Shown: in pieces, positions 8,949 through 17,207 of the stretch
Layout of the letters: each line of letters begins with the position of its first letter
Position numbering within the stretch: position 1 is the stretch's first letter
Assembly (NCBI RefSeq): GCF_000379765.1
Contig: NZ_KB903431.1
Span: 737,767-801,766, forward strand
Reading direction: 5' to 3'
Origin: Flexithrix dorotheae DSM 6795
Lineage (GTDB): Bacteria; Bacteroidota; Bacteroidia; Cytophagales; Flammeovirgaceae
DNA length: 64,000 bases
Program-made: the position numbers and the translations under genes
Notes under the pieces: generated by a model
The model's database searches: none
The model's input: only the letters and a program-made list of their open reading frames with translations
What the model was told of the DNA's origin: nothing

Positions 8949-10805
8949 ATGCCCATAGATTTTCTAAAACAATACTTATCGCGAGAGGATTGGGAAGAAT
9001 TAGAATTATTTAAAATCAGAACTGAGCGTGAGCAAAATTTGCCTATTCACCAATTTTATGGCAGTCATTATTTAAATAATATTCCTCCCAAACAAAAATT
9101 TTTGTTTTTAGGAAGAAAGGAAGAAGTAAACCAGGCCCTTAGTCGGTTGGTGAATAAAACACCCATTCAGTTTTATGGAAAGCCGGGCTGTGGAAAAACT
9201 GCTTTGTCCAATAAAATTTACGAATTATTAAAAGAACTCAATTCTGATATTCATCCCTTTGTTTTTAATGAAAGTACGGTTTCCTTTCAATGTATTCAAA
9301 GGACACTTGAAGCATTTTTGTTGGAAAGAAAGGAGAATTATGATGTGCTTGAAAAGCTAAAAACCTTTAAAAAGGGAAAGGAAAAGGTTAAATTTCTATT
9401 GGAAGAAATAAAAAAAGATACAGAACCTGTTATCTTTTTTGAAAATATAGATTTTCTGTTTGCTGGGAAGGGGCAATCTGTTCATCCTCAATATGTTGAT
9501 GTTTTTGATTGCATAAATTTATTTATGGAAAGCAATCTTTTTGTAATAATAAATGGGCAACGAAAAATTGAAAAACATTTTGAAAATTTACATTCAATTT
9601 CCTGTGAAGAAATTTTGTTTGTAGATTTTATAAAAATTCTTTTCACTCAGAGTTTCCCTGAGTCATTTTGGGAAATAATAGAAAAAGAAACAGAAAAACA
9701 TCATTCTAACTTTCCTCTTGAGTTTCTTTTTACCAGTCTTAATAAAAATTTAAAATTGTTGAATTTGTTAAGGGTGATTGGCAACCAAACTCCAAATGAC
9801 TTAACAGCCACATTAAATTCCATACTTGGAATTGCAGACAGAGGAAAGCTGGAAAATTTAGAGAATGAAAAACACCATATTCTTGTCGAAAAAATAATCA
9901 CCGGACAAATCATACAACACCTTGATCAACAAGAGAAAATACTCCTTAAGGCCATCGTCATTTTCAAAATTCCTGTCAAGGAATTAGGACTGAAATTACA
10001 AATCCAAGACAGTTCTGGATTTGAAGGGCATTCTCCTGAGGAAAGTTTACAGAAACTCCAGGAAAAGGAAATCATTAATACAAAATCGGATGTTTTTTCC
10101 GGAGATTTATATTATGAGGTGGACAGTTTTATCAAAAAAGAATTGAATTTTATGGATCTTTCCAGTGATCTGTTTGAAAATTCTTTAGAAAAGGCTGGCA
10201 AGTATTTATTGTCTGATGCTGAAAACCTGATTTTCGGAATTGCTAATTTAAAAGAAGCTTTTGAAGTATATTATAAGTTAAAAGATAAGCCCAGACTAAG
10301 CTTAATTTCCATGCATCTGATAGGTTATCATTTTAAATTGGGATATTTTGCTACCGCATATTATTATGGCATCAAAACTTTTCAATTATTTGGAGAAGAT
10401 ACAGATAAGGAAGTTTTATTTTTATTAGGAAGGATTTTTAAGATTTTTAAAAAAGCTGAAGATGCTAATTTTTTTCTTGAAAAAGCTTTGACCAAATTTA
10501 GAAAGGCTGGTTTAAAACCACAAGAAGGAAAAGTGTTGCAACACCTTTCTATGCTGGCCAGTTTAAAGAAAAATATTCCCAAGTATCTGGAATATGCACT
10601 TGCTGCTTATAAGATTGCCCTTGATTTAAAAGATGTAAAAAGTACTTATCAAATAGGGAAAATTCTCGGACGGTTTTTATATACTACCGGAGAAAAAAAT
10701 GGAGGTATAAAAATATTGAAACAAAGTTACCAGATTGGTATTCAAAGAGGATTTGTGGATGTGGGAGAAGTGGAAATGTTTTTGCGAGAAAAAGGAGAAA
10801 TGTAA
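8949..10805 (+). CDS. STAND-type P-loop ATPase with C-terminal TPR-like repeats
   Basis: A 618-residue soluble protein. After a short N-terminus (1-52), a GRKEEV segment (55-60) typical of NB-ARC/AAA-type STAND ATPases leads into a Walker A motif GKPGCGKT (77-84) and a Walker B-like VIFFENID (161-168). A helical, winged-helix-like region follows at about 310-400. Residues about 420-610 are paired helices resembling TPRs (YYYGIKTFQLFGE, FLEKALTKFRKAG, YALAAYKIALDLK, GIKILKQSYQIG). STAND proteins are signal-switch ATPases that oligomerise on ligand binding. No enzymatic effector domain is seen at either end, so its output is unknown. It stands alone, with about 590 and 479 non-coding bases on either side. 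Confidence 0.6.
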   Translation: MPIDFLKQYLSREDWEELELFKIRTEREQNLPIHQFYGSHYLNNIPPKQKFLFLGRKEEVNQALSRLVNKTPIQFYGKPGCGKTALSNKIYELLKELNSDIHPFVFNESTVSFQCIQRTLEAFLLERKENYDVLEKLKTFKKGKEKVKFLLEEIKKDTEPVIFFENIDFLFAGKGQSVHPQYVDVFDCINLFMESNLFVIINGQRKIEKHFENLHSISCEEILFVDFIKILFTQSFPESFWEIIEKETEKHHSNFPLEFLFTSLNKNLKLLNLLRVIGNQTPNDLTATLNSILGIADRGKLENLENEKHHILVEKIITGQIIQHLDQQEKILLKAIVIFKIPVKELGLKLQIQDSSGFEGHSPEESLQKLQEKEIINTKSDVFSGDLYYEVDSFIKKELNFMDLSSDLFENSLEKAGKYLLSDAENLIFGIANLKEAFEVYYKLKDKPRLSLISMHLIGYHFKLGYFATAYYYGIKTFQLFGEDTDKEVLFLLGRIFKIFKKAEDANFFLEKALTKFRKAGLKPQEGKVLQHLSMLASLKKNIPKYLEYALAAYKIALDLKDVKSTYQIGKILGRFLYTTGEKNGGIKILKQSYQIGIQRGFVDVGEVEMFLREKGEM

Positions 10806-11284
10806 TTTACATAAAAATCTGAAAATCAATATCTTATTTGGAATAAATAAAATCCTTGTTTAATAAATCTAATTGCTTTAAAAGCTATCTTTATTTCCTA
10901 TTCAAACAAGTATTCAGTGCTTGTTCACCTTAAAAAACCTTTAAGTTTTACTGATTAAAACCTATCCTCTTATTAAGTTGTAAAAGGCTTATGTGCTTTT
11001 ACAATTTCCTGACTTGCCCGAGTTTTTCCTATAAAATATTCTTTGCATTTTATTTAGTAATTTTTTTAATAGCTAAACAATTTTGGTTAAAATTGGGCTT
11101 AGGAAATTACAATAAGCAAAGTACCTGTTTCCCATTTTAAAATTAATGTGACTTTCCTGGTTTGTGGCGTACCAAACATCAGAGTTGTTTGATTTGAAGA
11201 AAACAACAAGGTTCCATCACTGGATTGAGAGGGAAATTTTCTTTCTCATATTCCAAGGTTTAATAATTTGAAGTTTTTATAATA
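10806..11284. other. Intergenic region, 479 bases
   Basis: AT-rich non-coding spacer between the STAND ATPase and the protease-RimK operon. The only clear structure is a perfect 9-bp inverted repeat TTGTAAAAG / CTTTTACAA (10978-10986 and 10996-11004) with a 9-base loop. It is not followed by a T run, so it is a weak candidate for a terminator or operator. No open frame or RNA gene was recognised. Confidence 0.5.
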
Positions 11285-11722
11285 ATGAAGAAAACGGTAA
11301 TAGGAAGGATTGATAAAATAAATTTACCCGAACTTAAATTATTTGAAATTGATGCAAAAATTGATACAGGAGCTTATACAAGTGCTATTCATTGCCATCA
11401 TATTTCTGTAGTAAAAATGGATGGAAAAAATGTTTTGCATTTTAAACTATTAGACCCCTTTCATCCGGACTATAATGACAAGGATTTCTATTTTGAAAGG
11501 TTTACCACCCGAAATATAAAAAACACTTCCGGTATTCCTGAGGAAAGATTTACCATTAAAACGGTTTTGGAGATTTTTGATGAAAAGATTGAAACAGAAT
11601 TTTCTTTGACAGACAGGGAAAAAATGAAGTATCCAATTTTATTAGGAAGAAGATTTCTTTCTGGAAAATTTATTGTTGATGTAGAAAAAAAAGACTTATC
11701 ATTTAAGCAAAAAAAGAAATAA
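11285..11722 (+). CDS. Retropepsin-like RimK-associated protease (Zn_protease/DUF785 family)
   Basis: A 145-residue protein of the family labelled ATP-dependent zinc protease or RimK-associated aspartyl protease. The retropepsin-type motif [13 protein letters not shown] is at about 25-37, with the candidate catalytic Asp at D27 in D-T-G-A; the ending [17 protein letters not shown] is the characteristic hydrophobic-GRRFL signature of the fold. No signal peptide, so it is cytoplasmic. Its stop overlaps the ATG of the next gene by one base (ATGA-type junction at 11722), indicating translational coupling. In many genomes this family sits beside RimK-like ATP-grasp ligases and is thought to process the peptides they make. 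Confidence 0.85.
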   Translation: MKKTVIGRIDKINLPELKLFEIDAKIDTGAYTSAIHCHHISVVKMDGKNVLHFKLLDPFHPDYNDKDFYFERFTTRNIKNTSGIPEERFTIKTVLEIFDEKIETEFSLTDREKMKYPILLGRRFLSGKFIVDVEKKDLSFKQKKK

Positions 11723-12630
11723 TGAAAATAGCAGTTTTGTCCCGAAATAAAAACTTATACTCAACCAGGAGATTACTGGAAGCTATAGAACAAAAAGGCC
11801 ATACAGGAGTAGTAATCGATCACCTAAAGTGCGATATTATTATGGATGAAAAAGGGCCAAATATTTTTTTTAATGGAAGTACCCTTGATGATGTAGATGC
11901 GGTAATTCCAAGGATAGGGGCCTCAGTTACATTTTACGGAACTGCCGTAGTAAGGCAGTTTGAAATGAAAAAAATTTTTAGTGCTGTTGATTCTTTGGCA
12001 ATTACAAGGTCGAGGGATAAATTAAGAAGCTTACAAATACTTTCCAGAGCGGGTGTAGGTATGCCTAAAACCGCTTTTACCAATAATTCTAAAGAAGAAA
12101 ATAAGGTTATAAAGCACATTGGAAAAGCTCCAGTGGTAATTAAATTACTGGAAGGAACTCAGGGGCTGGGAGTGGTTCTTGCTGAAACTGATAAAGCAGC
12201 AAAATCAGTAGTAGAAGCTTTTGACAGCCTGAAAACAAGAATTATAATGCAGGAATTTATTGAGGAAGCCGGTGGTGCAGATATCAGAGCCTTTATTGTG
12301 GATGGTGAAGTTGTTGGGGCAATGAAAAGACAAGGGAAGGAAGGGGAATTCAGGTCAAATTTGCATAGAGGAGGCTCAGCGAATGTAGTAAAGTTAACAA
12401 GAGCACAAAAGTCGAGTGCTTTAAAAGCGGCAAAAGCCATGGGTTTAGCCATTGCCGGTGTGGATATGATTGAATCCAAAAGAGGTCCCCTGGTTTTAGA
12501 AGTAAATTCATCACCTGGGTTGGAGGGGATTGAAACGGCCACCGGAGTTGATATTGCGGGAAAAATTGTAGAATATATTGAAAGAAATATTTCCAAAAAA
12601 AGAAAACCAAAAGATAAGGTTAAAGCCTGA
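11722..12630 (+). CDS. rimK: RimK-family ATP-grasp ligase (alpha-L-glutamate ligase)
   Basis: A 302-residue ATP-grasp enzyme matching RimK over its full length: N-terminal domain with [18 protein letters not shown] (about 55-72), central ATP-binding region [19 protein letters not shown] and [18 protein letters not shown], then [28 protein letters not shown] and [15 protein letters not shown], which carry the Mg/ATP ligands E and N. RimK adds glutamates to the C-terminus of ribosomal protein S6 in E. coli; homologues make poly-glutamate or other peptides. It lies between the retropepsin-like protease (1-base overlap) and the deacylase (3-base gap), a conserved amidoligase operon. Substrate here is unproven. 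Confidence 0.88.
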   Translation: MKIAVLSRNKNLYSTRRLLEAIEQKGHTGVVIDHLKCDIIMDEKGPNIFFNGSTLDDVDAVIPRIGASVTFYGTAVVRQFEMKKIFSAVDSLAITRSRDKLRSLQILSRAGVGMPKTAFTNNSKEENKVIKHIGKAPVVIKLLEGTQGLGVVLAETDKAAKSVVEAFDSLKTRIIMQEFIEEAGGADIRAFIVDGEVVGAMKRQGKEGEFRSNLHRGGSANVVKLTRAQKSSALKAAKAMGLAIAGVDMIESKRGPLVLEVNSSPGLEGIETATGVDIAGKIVEYIERNISKKRKPKDKVKA

Positions 12631-12633
12631 CAA

Positions 12634-13626
12634 ATGTCTAAGAAAAAAATTATTATCGGAGAAACTTTAGTTGCTCCCGGAGAGGAAGTTCAAATAAATG
12701 CTCCAATTGCGCGGCTGCCTTCTCATACTGTAATTGATATACCTGTTGTAGTTTATAATGCGATGGAAGATGGGCCTGTCCTGTTATTAATGGGAGGGCT
12801 TCATGGTGATGAGATTAATGGTATTGAGGTAGTTAGGAGAATTATTGAGAATGGATTTCATAGGGTGAAAAAGGGAGCTGTAATTTGTATTCCGATACTT
12901 AATATTTTTGGTTTTATTAATTTTTCCAGAGAGGTTCCGGATGGTAAGGATGTAAATCGTTCATTTCCAGGAAATAAAAATGGTTCGCTGGCCAGTAGAA
13001 TTGCATTTCATCTAATGAAAGAAATCATTCCTCAAATTGATTATGGAATAGACTTTCATACGGGTGGGGCTGATCGAACTAATTACCCTCAAATCAGGGC
13101 TGTCTTTAAGGATCCCAAGAATGTAGAATTGGCAAGCGCATTTTGTGCCCCCTTTTCAATTGATTCTGTTTATAGACCTAAATCCTTGAGACAGGCGGCC
13201 GGGAAAAAAGGAAAAAAAATTCTGGTTTATGAAGGGGGAGAATCTGCCAGGTTTGACCAATATGCAATCGAGGAAGGAATTGCTGGCACAAGGAGATTAA
13301 TGAAACATTTAGAAATGGTAGATGAAGCTCCTGAGCCTAGCAAACCCAATATTATTATCAAACATTCCACCTGGGTAAGAGCAAAATTTTCAGGATTATT
13401 CCATAGTTTTTTTAAATACGGTCAAAAGGTAAAAAAGAATGAGGTGATTGGAACCGTAACCGACCCATTTGGGGAATTTAAAATTCCGCTTAAATCACCA
13501 GCTTCTGGTTATATAGTTGGGCTTAATAATAACCCAATAGTTCATCAGGGAGATGCAATTGTTCATATTGGAATTGCAAATAGCAAAAGTGTAAACGCTA
13601 AAAATAAAAAAGGAGAATCAATTTGA
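12634..13626 (+). CDS. Succinylglutamate desuccinylase/aspartoacylase family hydrolase (M14-like)
   Basis: A 330-residue zinc hydrolase of the AstE/AspA group. The Zn ligands are visible in GGLHGDEINGIEV (H-x-x-E) and in DFHTGG, and YEGGESARFD holds a likely general-acid Glu. A C-terminal barrel-like part (about 255-320, FGEFKIPLKSPASGYIVG) is normal for the DUF2817/AstE subgroup. It is the third gene of the protease-RimK operon, 3 bases after rimK, so its job is probably to remove an acyl or amino-acid cap linked to RimK products rather than arginine catabolism: no other ast genes are present. Its last codons overlap the left arm of a strong terminator. Confidence 0.85.
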   Translation: MSKKKIIIGETLVAPGEEVQINAPIARLPSHTVIDIPVVVYNAMEDGPVLLLMGGLHGDEINGIEVVRRIIENGFHRVKKGAVICIPILNIFGFINFSREVPDGKDVNRSFPGNKNGSLASRIAFHLMKEIIPQIDYGIDFHTGGADRTNYPQIRAVFKDPKNVELASAFCAPFSIDSVYRPKSLRQAAGKKGKKILVYEGGESARFDQYAIEEGIAGTRRLMKHLEMVDEAPEPSKPNIIIKHSTWVRAKFSGLFHSFFKYGQKVKKNEVIGTVTDPFGEFKIPLKSPASGYIVGLNNNPIVHQGDAIVHIGIANSKSVNAKNKKGESI

Positions 13627-13640
13627 TTCTCCTTTTTTAT
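13606..13640. terminator. Bidirectional intrinsic terminator overlapping a stop codon
   Basis: A near-perfect inverted repeat, AAAAAAGGAGAATCAA (13606-13621) against TTGATTCTCCTTTTTT (13623-13638), ends in a T run on both strands. It lies between convergent genes; the left arm encodes the last residues of the deacylase and the right arm contains its TGA. Confidence 0.85.
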
Positions 13641-13657
13641 TGAATAACAATTTTAAA

Positions 13658-14662
13658 TTATCTTACTGCAAATCCAACTCCTAGGGTAACATTATTATAC
13701 TCATTGAATGAATAATCTCCCATAATCAATAATGGTCCGGCATGAATATTCATTCCAAAAGTGGCTCGTGGACTTCCATGTTTATAATTTAAAGTTACCG
13801 GATCTTTAAATGTGGCTTTATCAGTTTCAAAATCCCCAAGAAGATTTACATTAGAGTTGACTGTATTGTAACCTAATCCTCCATAAAAGGTGAAAATAGC
13901 CAGTTTTTTAGAGGCAATTGCCTGAAAAGAAATTCCTGTAACATCATAAGTTAATTGCTGAGTTTTAGCATCGTTTAAATATGAATTCGAACTCATTTTG
14001 GTAAACCCTCCGAAAACTGACAATTCCATAGGTAATTCCTTCATTCCCGGAATCCATTGTTTGATATCATGCATCACTCCAATTCCCAATAACTTGACAT
14101 CAGTATCACCAAAAACCGAGTGAGGGAAAAATCTAAATTTCACATCAGTTCCTTTGGTAATTCCTAATCCCAACTGAACCATTGGAGCTGGAACAGCATT
14201 GTATCCTATATCTTCTTTCAGACCTAAGCCAGGCATTGAACTCACTCTTACTACTTCTTCTCCATCTTCCATAATAATTAGTTCTGGTCCGGCTTCGTAT
14301 TCCCCAAAAAGAGTTGGAAGCTCCCTGTTTGAAGGATCACTCAACCTGATATTGGCATATTCATGATCATTGAAAGTAAAGGTTACATCCTTATTTGGAA
14401 CCAATGCCGCATGTCCCATGACAGTTAGATCAAAACCTAATGTTTTATGAGGTTTGGCAGTATTAAACCAGCCTGCATTGATGTCATATCCAAATCCTTT
14501 TACAGCTGGTTTTAAATAATGACCAAGCAGGGTTTCGGCATCTTCAACTCCCGATTCTAAAATTAAATCAAACTGATCGCTTTGGGCAAAATTAAAAGTT
14601 GGGTGAAACAGGATTAAGGTAAGTGCAAAATAGAACCCTTTGATTTTGTATGTTAGCTTCAT
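13658..14662 (-). CDS. DUF6588-like exported protein
   Basis: A 334-residue protein with a signal peptide (about 1-26, ending NFAQ). The mature part begins with LESGVEDAETLLGHYLKP and GFGYDINAGWFNTAKPHK, which I recognise as the start of a Bacteroidota outer-membrane-associated family (DUF6588). It continues with alternating short beta strands (LGIGVMHDIKQWIPGM, GDYSFNEYNNVTLGVGFAV), ending in an aromatic/hydrophobic strand as beta-barrel proteins do. Predicted location is the outer membrane; function unknown. It probably ends at the shared terminator at 13606-13640. Confidence 0.65.
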   Translation of the reverse strand: MKLTYKIKGFYFALTLILFHPTFNFAQSDQFDLILESGVEDAETLLGHYLKPAVKGFGYDINAGWFNTAKPHKTLGFDLTVMGHAALVPNKDVTFTFNDHEYANIRLSDPSNRELPTLFGEYEAGPELIIMEDGEEVVRVSSMPGLGLKEDIGYNAVPAPMVQLGLGITKGTDVKFRFFPHSVFGDTDVKLLGIGVMHDIKQWIPGMKELPMELSVFGGFTKMSSNSYLNDAKTQQLTYDVTGISFQAIASKKLAIFTFYGGLGYNTVNSNVNLLGDFETDKATFKDPVTLNYKHGSPRATFGMNIHAGPLLIMGDYSFNEYNNVTLGVGFAVR

Positions 14663-14759
14663 GTTATTAAAAAGATTAATTTTCTAATATAAAATAAGGG
14701 CATATAAATTTTGGTAATCCTTAATTTATATGCCTTTGATGATTATGTTTAAATGAAAT

Positions 14760-15368
14760 TTATAGTTCCTGCTCAGTTTTAGCAGTTACATCTAGATATA
14801 CTTTTACACTTATTGATGCTGGACCAGTTGTTTTTGCTTTAGCGCTAAAGGCTACGTAAAAAGGTTGTTCAGTATTTAATAATTCGGTTAAAGCTGATTT
14901 GATATTAGCTGGAAGAACTAATTCGTGCTTACCTGGAGTTAATTTAATTATTTCATCTAGAGTCATAATTCTAACTACCTTAGATTCCTCTATTGCAATT
15001 GGCTCACCATCCCTTATTTCAATGTTTGAAGAAGGAGTATAATGAATTTCAGCATTTGCATATTCAATATTGTCTTGTCCGGTAATTCCGGTAATCTGAT
15101 ATTCTAGCTTGTTGAGAGTAAATTCTTTAATGCTTTCTTTATTATCCTGAAAATCCTGTTCTTCCTGAGGATCAACTTCTCTAACTTCAGTTTCTGAGCC
15201 TTCAAATTCATCTGTGAGGCTAATGGTATATTCATATTCCATTGTTTTGGAGATGTTTATTGGAAGAGCGCTGTCTTCGCAAAAACCAGCAAAACATACA
15301 CAAACGGTTAGAATGGCTAAGGCATTTAAAATCCTTTTTTTAAGAATGGATAATGTAGAGTTATTCAT
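14760..15368 (-). CDS. Exported protein of unknown function
   Basis: A 202-residue protein with a hydrophobic N-terminal signal (about 14-30, ILNALAILTVCVCFAGF). No good lipobox is present, although cysteines occur at the cleavage region. The mature part is acidic and beta-rich, with no recognised family; it has segments such as KTMEYEYTISLTDEF and KVYLDVTAKTEQEL that suggest a surface or periplasmic beta-sandwich. It lies 97 bases upstream of the DUF6588-like gene on the same strand and may be co-transcribed with it. Confidence 0.55.
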   Translation of the reverse strand: MNNSTLSILKKRILNALAILTVCVCFAGFCEDSALPINISKTMEYEYTISLTDEFEGSETEVREVDPQEEQDFQDNKESIKEFTLNKLEYQITGITGQDNIEYANAEIHYTPSSNIEIRDGEPIAIEESKVVRIMTLDEIIKLTPGKHELVLPANIKSALTELLNTEQPFYVAFSAKAKTTGPASISVKVYLDVTAKTEQEL

Positions 15369-15416
15369 AAATTTATTTGTTTAGGTTACTTATATATTTC
15401 TATTTATAACTGCCGA

Positions 15417-15446
15417 TTGGCAAATTCATTACCGAAATCATCTTTG
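15417..15446 (+). promoter_or_regulatory. Candidate Bacteroidota housekeeping promoter
   Basis: TTG at 15417-15419, a 19-base spacer, then CATCTTTG at 15439-15446. This differs by one base from the TTG-N19-TAnnTTTG consensus of the Bacteroidota primary sigma factor. Transcription would start about at the ATG of the mini-ORF at 15451. Confidence 0.4.
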
Positions 15447-15552
15447 GTTCATGCAAAAGAGTCAAATTCCCAATCCATGTAAGAAAATATGCTTTCTGAA
15501 TGATTTTTAATTAAAATGAAAAACCCCGGTTTTGCCGGGGTTTTAGTTTGTT
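15447..15552 (+). ncRNA. Possible ~100-nt small RNA or leaderless 19-codon gene
   Basis: A promoter-like element (15417-15446) and a strong terminator (15519-15550) bracket about 100 bases that no flanking gene explains. Inside, 15451-15510 is an open frame of 19 codons (MQKSQIPNPCKKICFLNDF) with a C-x3-C pair. It could be a short peptide gene, a regulatory RNA or a decayed gene. I see no match to tmRNA, 6S, SRP or RNase P RNA. Confidence 0.3.
15519..15550. terminator. GC-rich intrinsic terminator in a divergent region
   Basis: AAACCCCGG (from 15520) pairs with CCGGGGTTT after a short TTTTG loop, flanked by A and T runs. It is much more GC-rich than its surroundings. Neither flanking gene reads toward it, so it marks another transcription unit. 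Confidence 0.8.
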
Positions 15553-16140
15553 TGTTTAGTTTATCTGCCTCATAAGGCATTCAAGTGGAAAGGAACTCAA
15601 CGAAACTCTATTAAGTATTAATCCTTTCATAAATTATTAGTTATGTTTTGAATAAATAACTTGGTAGGGATTTACAAATCTCAGACCCAATAGGGCTAAT
15701 TCTATTGTTAAATGTGCTTTTTGATAGGGCAGGTAAGTTTTTATGAATGGAGTGCCATAATTTTTAAGCCAACCTTAGGAGAATAATCTCCAAATAAGAA
15801 AAGGTTTACCTTGGAGACTTCTGGGTTTAAACACTGGTTATCAGTTGGTTAAGATTATTTGTTTAGAATACCCAAATTAATCATAAGTTTTTGGCATGCC
15901 TTTCTTCGAAGCAAATTATTACAAAAAATGATTAATTTTTATGTAACACCTCTTTCCTTTTTGGTAAAGAATTGCCACAAAAATTAGAATTTATATTTTT
16001 TATAATTTTTATAAAATAAAAGTTGAGAAGGGCATCTGACCAATATAATAGAAAATAATGGCTGATATTAAAAGTTAAATTCGCTTTAATTTTTTAAAAT
16101 TTACCACGTATTCATCCTTAGATTTGATGCGATTTACCTG

Positions 16141-16148
16141 TATCTTTG
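16141..16148 (+). promoter_or_regulatory. -7-like promoter element of rluD
   Basis: TATCTTTG matches TAnnTTTG exactly and ends 4 bases before the rluD ATG at 16153, implying a very short or absent leader. The nearest upstream TTG is only 14 bases away, shorter than the usual spacing. Confidence 0.35.
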
Positions 16149-16152
16149 TAAA

Positions 16153-17166
16153 ATGATTGAAGAAAATGATGAAGAATTATTTGAGCATTTTAGAATAGAA
16201 GCTGACCCTAAACAATCTCTATTGAGGATTGATAAATTTTTAATAGACAGGTTGCCGCACACGTCCAGAAATAGGATTCAGGATGCAATAAAACAGAATT
16301 ATATTAAAGTAAATGGGGATGACGTTAAATCAAACTATAAAATAAGACCTAAAGATGTAGTAACAATTTTTCTCCCCAAACCCAAAGTTGATTTTGAGAT
16401 TATTCCTCAGGATATTCCATTAAACATTGTTTTTGAAGATGATCATCTCATGATTATCAATAAAGAGCCGGGCATGGTGGTACATCCTGGCCACAACAAT
16501 TGGGATGGAACTTTAGTAAATGCCCTGGCCTTTAAATTCAAAAATTTGCCTACGCATAAAAATGGTGAACAAAAGCCAGGGTTGGTTCACCGGATAGATA
16601 AGGATACTTCAGGGCTTTTAGTTATTGCCAAAACCGACCAGGCGATGACCAATTTAGCAAAACAGTTTTTTGATCATTCAATTGAGCGAACTTATTATGC
16701 CCTGGTTTGGGGAGAAGTGAAAGAGGATAATGGCACCATTGAAGGACACATCGGCAGGAGCTTTTCAGATAGAAGAATGAGCACTGTATTTCCTGATGGC
16801 GAATATGGTAAAGAGGCCATTACTCATTATCAGGTTTTAAAAAGGTTGAGGTATGTATCCTTGGTAAAATGCAATTTGGAAACAGGAAGAACTCATCAAA
16901 TCAGGGCACATATGAAATATTTAGGGCATACTTTGTTTAATGATGCTTTATATGGTGGTGATAAAATTTTAAAAGGAGAGCGGTTTTCAAAATACAAAAG
17001 TTTTGTCGAAAATTGTTTTTCCTTAATGCCCAGACAAGCACTCCATGCTAAAACATTAGGATTTATTCATCCTGTTTCAAATGAATTTATCCAATTTGAT
17101 TCCGAAATTCCTGAAGATTTTCAATCTGTTATTGACAGATGGGAACATTATGTTCAATATACGTAA
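16153..17166 (+). CDS. rluD: 23S rRNA pseudouridine synthase, RluD type
   Basis: A 337-residue protein with an N-terminal S4 RNA-binding domain (about 24-80, including SRNRIQDAIKQNYIKVNG) and a catalytic domain. The signature HRIDKDTSGLLVIAKT starts at residue 146, with the catalytic Asp at D149, followed by LETGRTHQIRAHMKYLGH. RluD-family enzymes isomerise uridines in helix 69 of 23S rRNA; paralogues RluC/RluA modify other sites, so the exact target is inferred. Length is normal. It is followed after 41 bases by dnaE on the same strand. Confidence 0.9.
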   Translation: MIEENDEELFEHFRIEADPKQSLLRIDKFLIDRLPHTSRNRIQDAIKQNYIKVNGDDVKSNYKIRPKDVVTIFLPKPKVDFEIIPQDIPLNIVFEDDHLMIINKEPGMVVHPGHNNWDGTLVNALAFKFKNLPTHKNGEQKPGLVHRIDKDTSGLLVIAKTDQAMTNLAKQFFDHSIERTYYALVWGEVKEDNGTIEGHIGRSFSDRRMSTVFPDGEYGKEAITHYQVLKRLRYVSLVKCNLETGRTHQIRAHMKYLGHTLFNDALYGGDKILKGERFSKYKSFVENCFSLMPRQALHAKTLGFIHPVSNEFIQFDSEIPEDFQSVIDRWEHYVQYT

Positions 17167-17207
17167 TTGAGTTTTTTAGCAATTTGAACCTGAGATTTTT
17201 TTAAGCT

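Larger units (their letters stand above)
15369..16152. other. 784-base divergent intergenic region
   Basis: A long spacer between the leftward exported-protein gene and rightward rluD. It contains the possible short transcription unit 15417-15550 (listed separately), an inverted repeat GGAGA-ATAA-TCTCC near 15779-15792, and the rluD -7-like box at 16141-16148. From about 15560 to 16130 I see no gene-sized open frame and no recognisable RNA. Confidence 0.5.
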
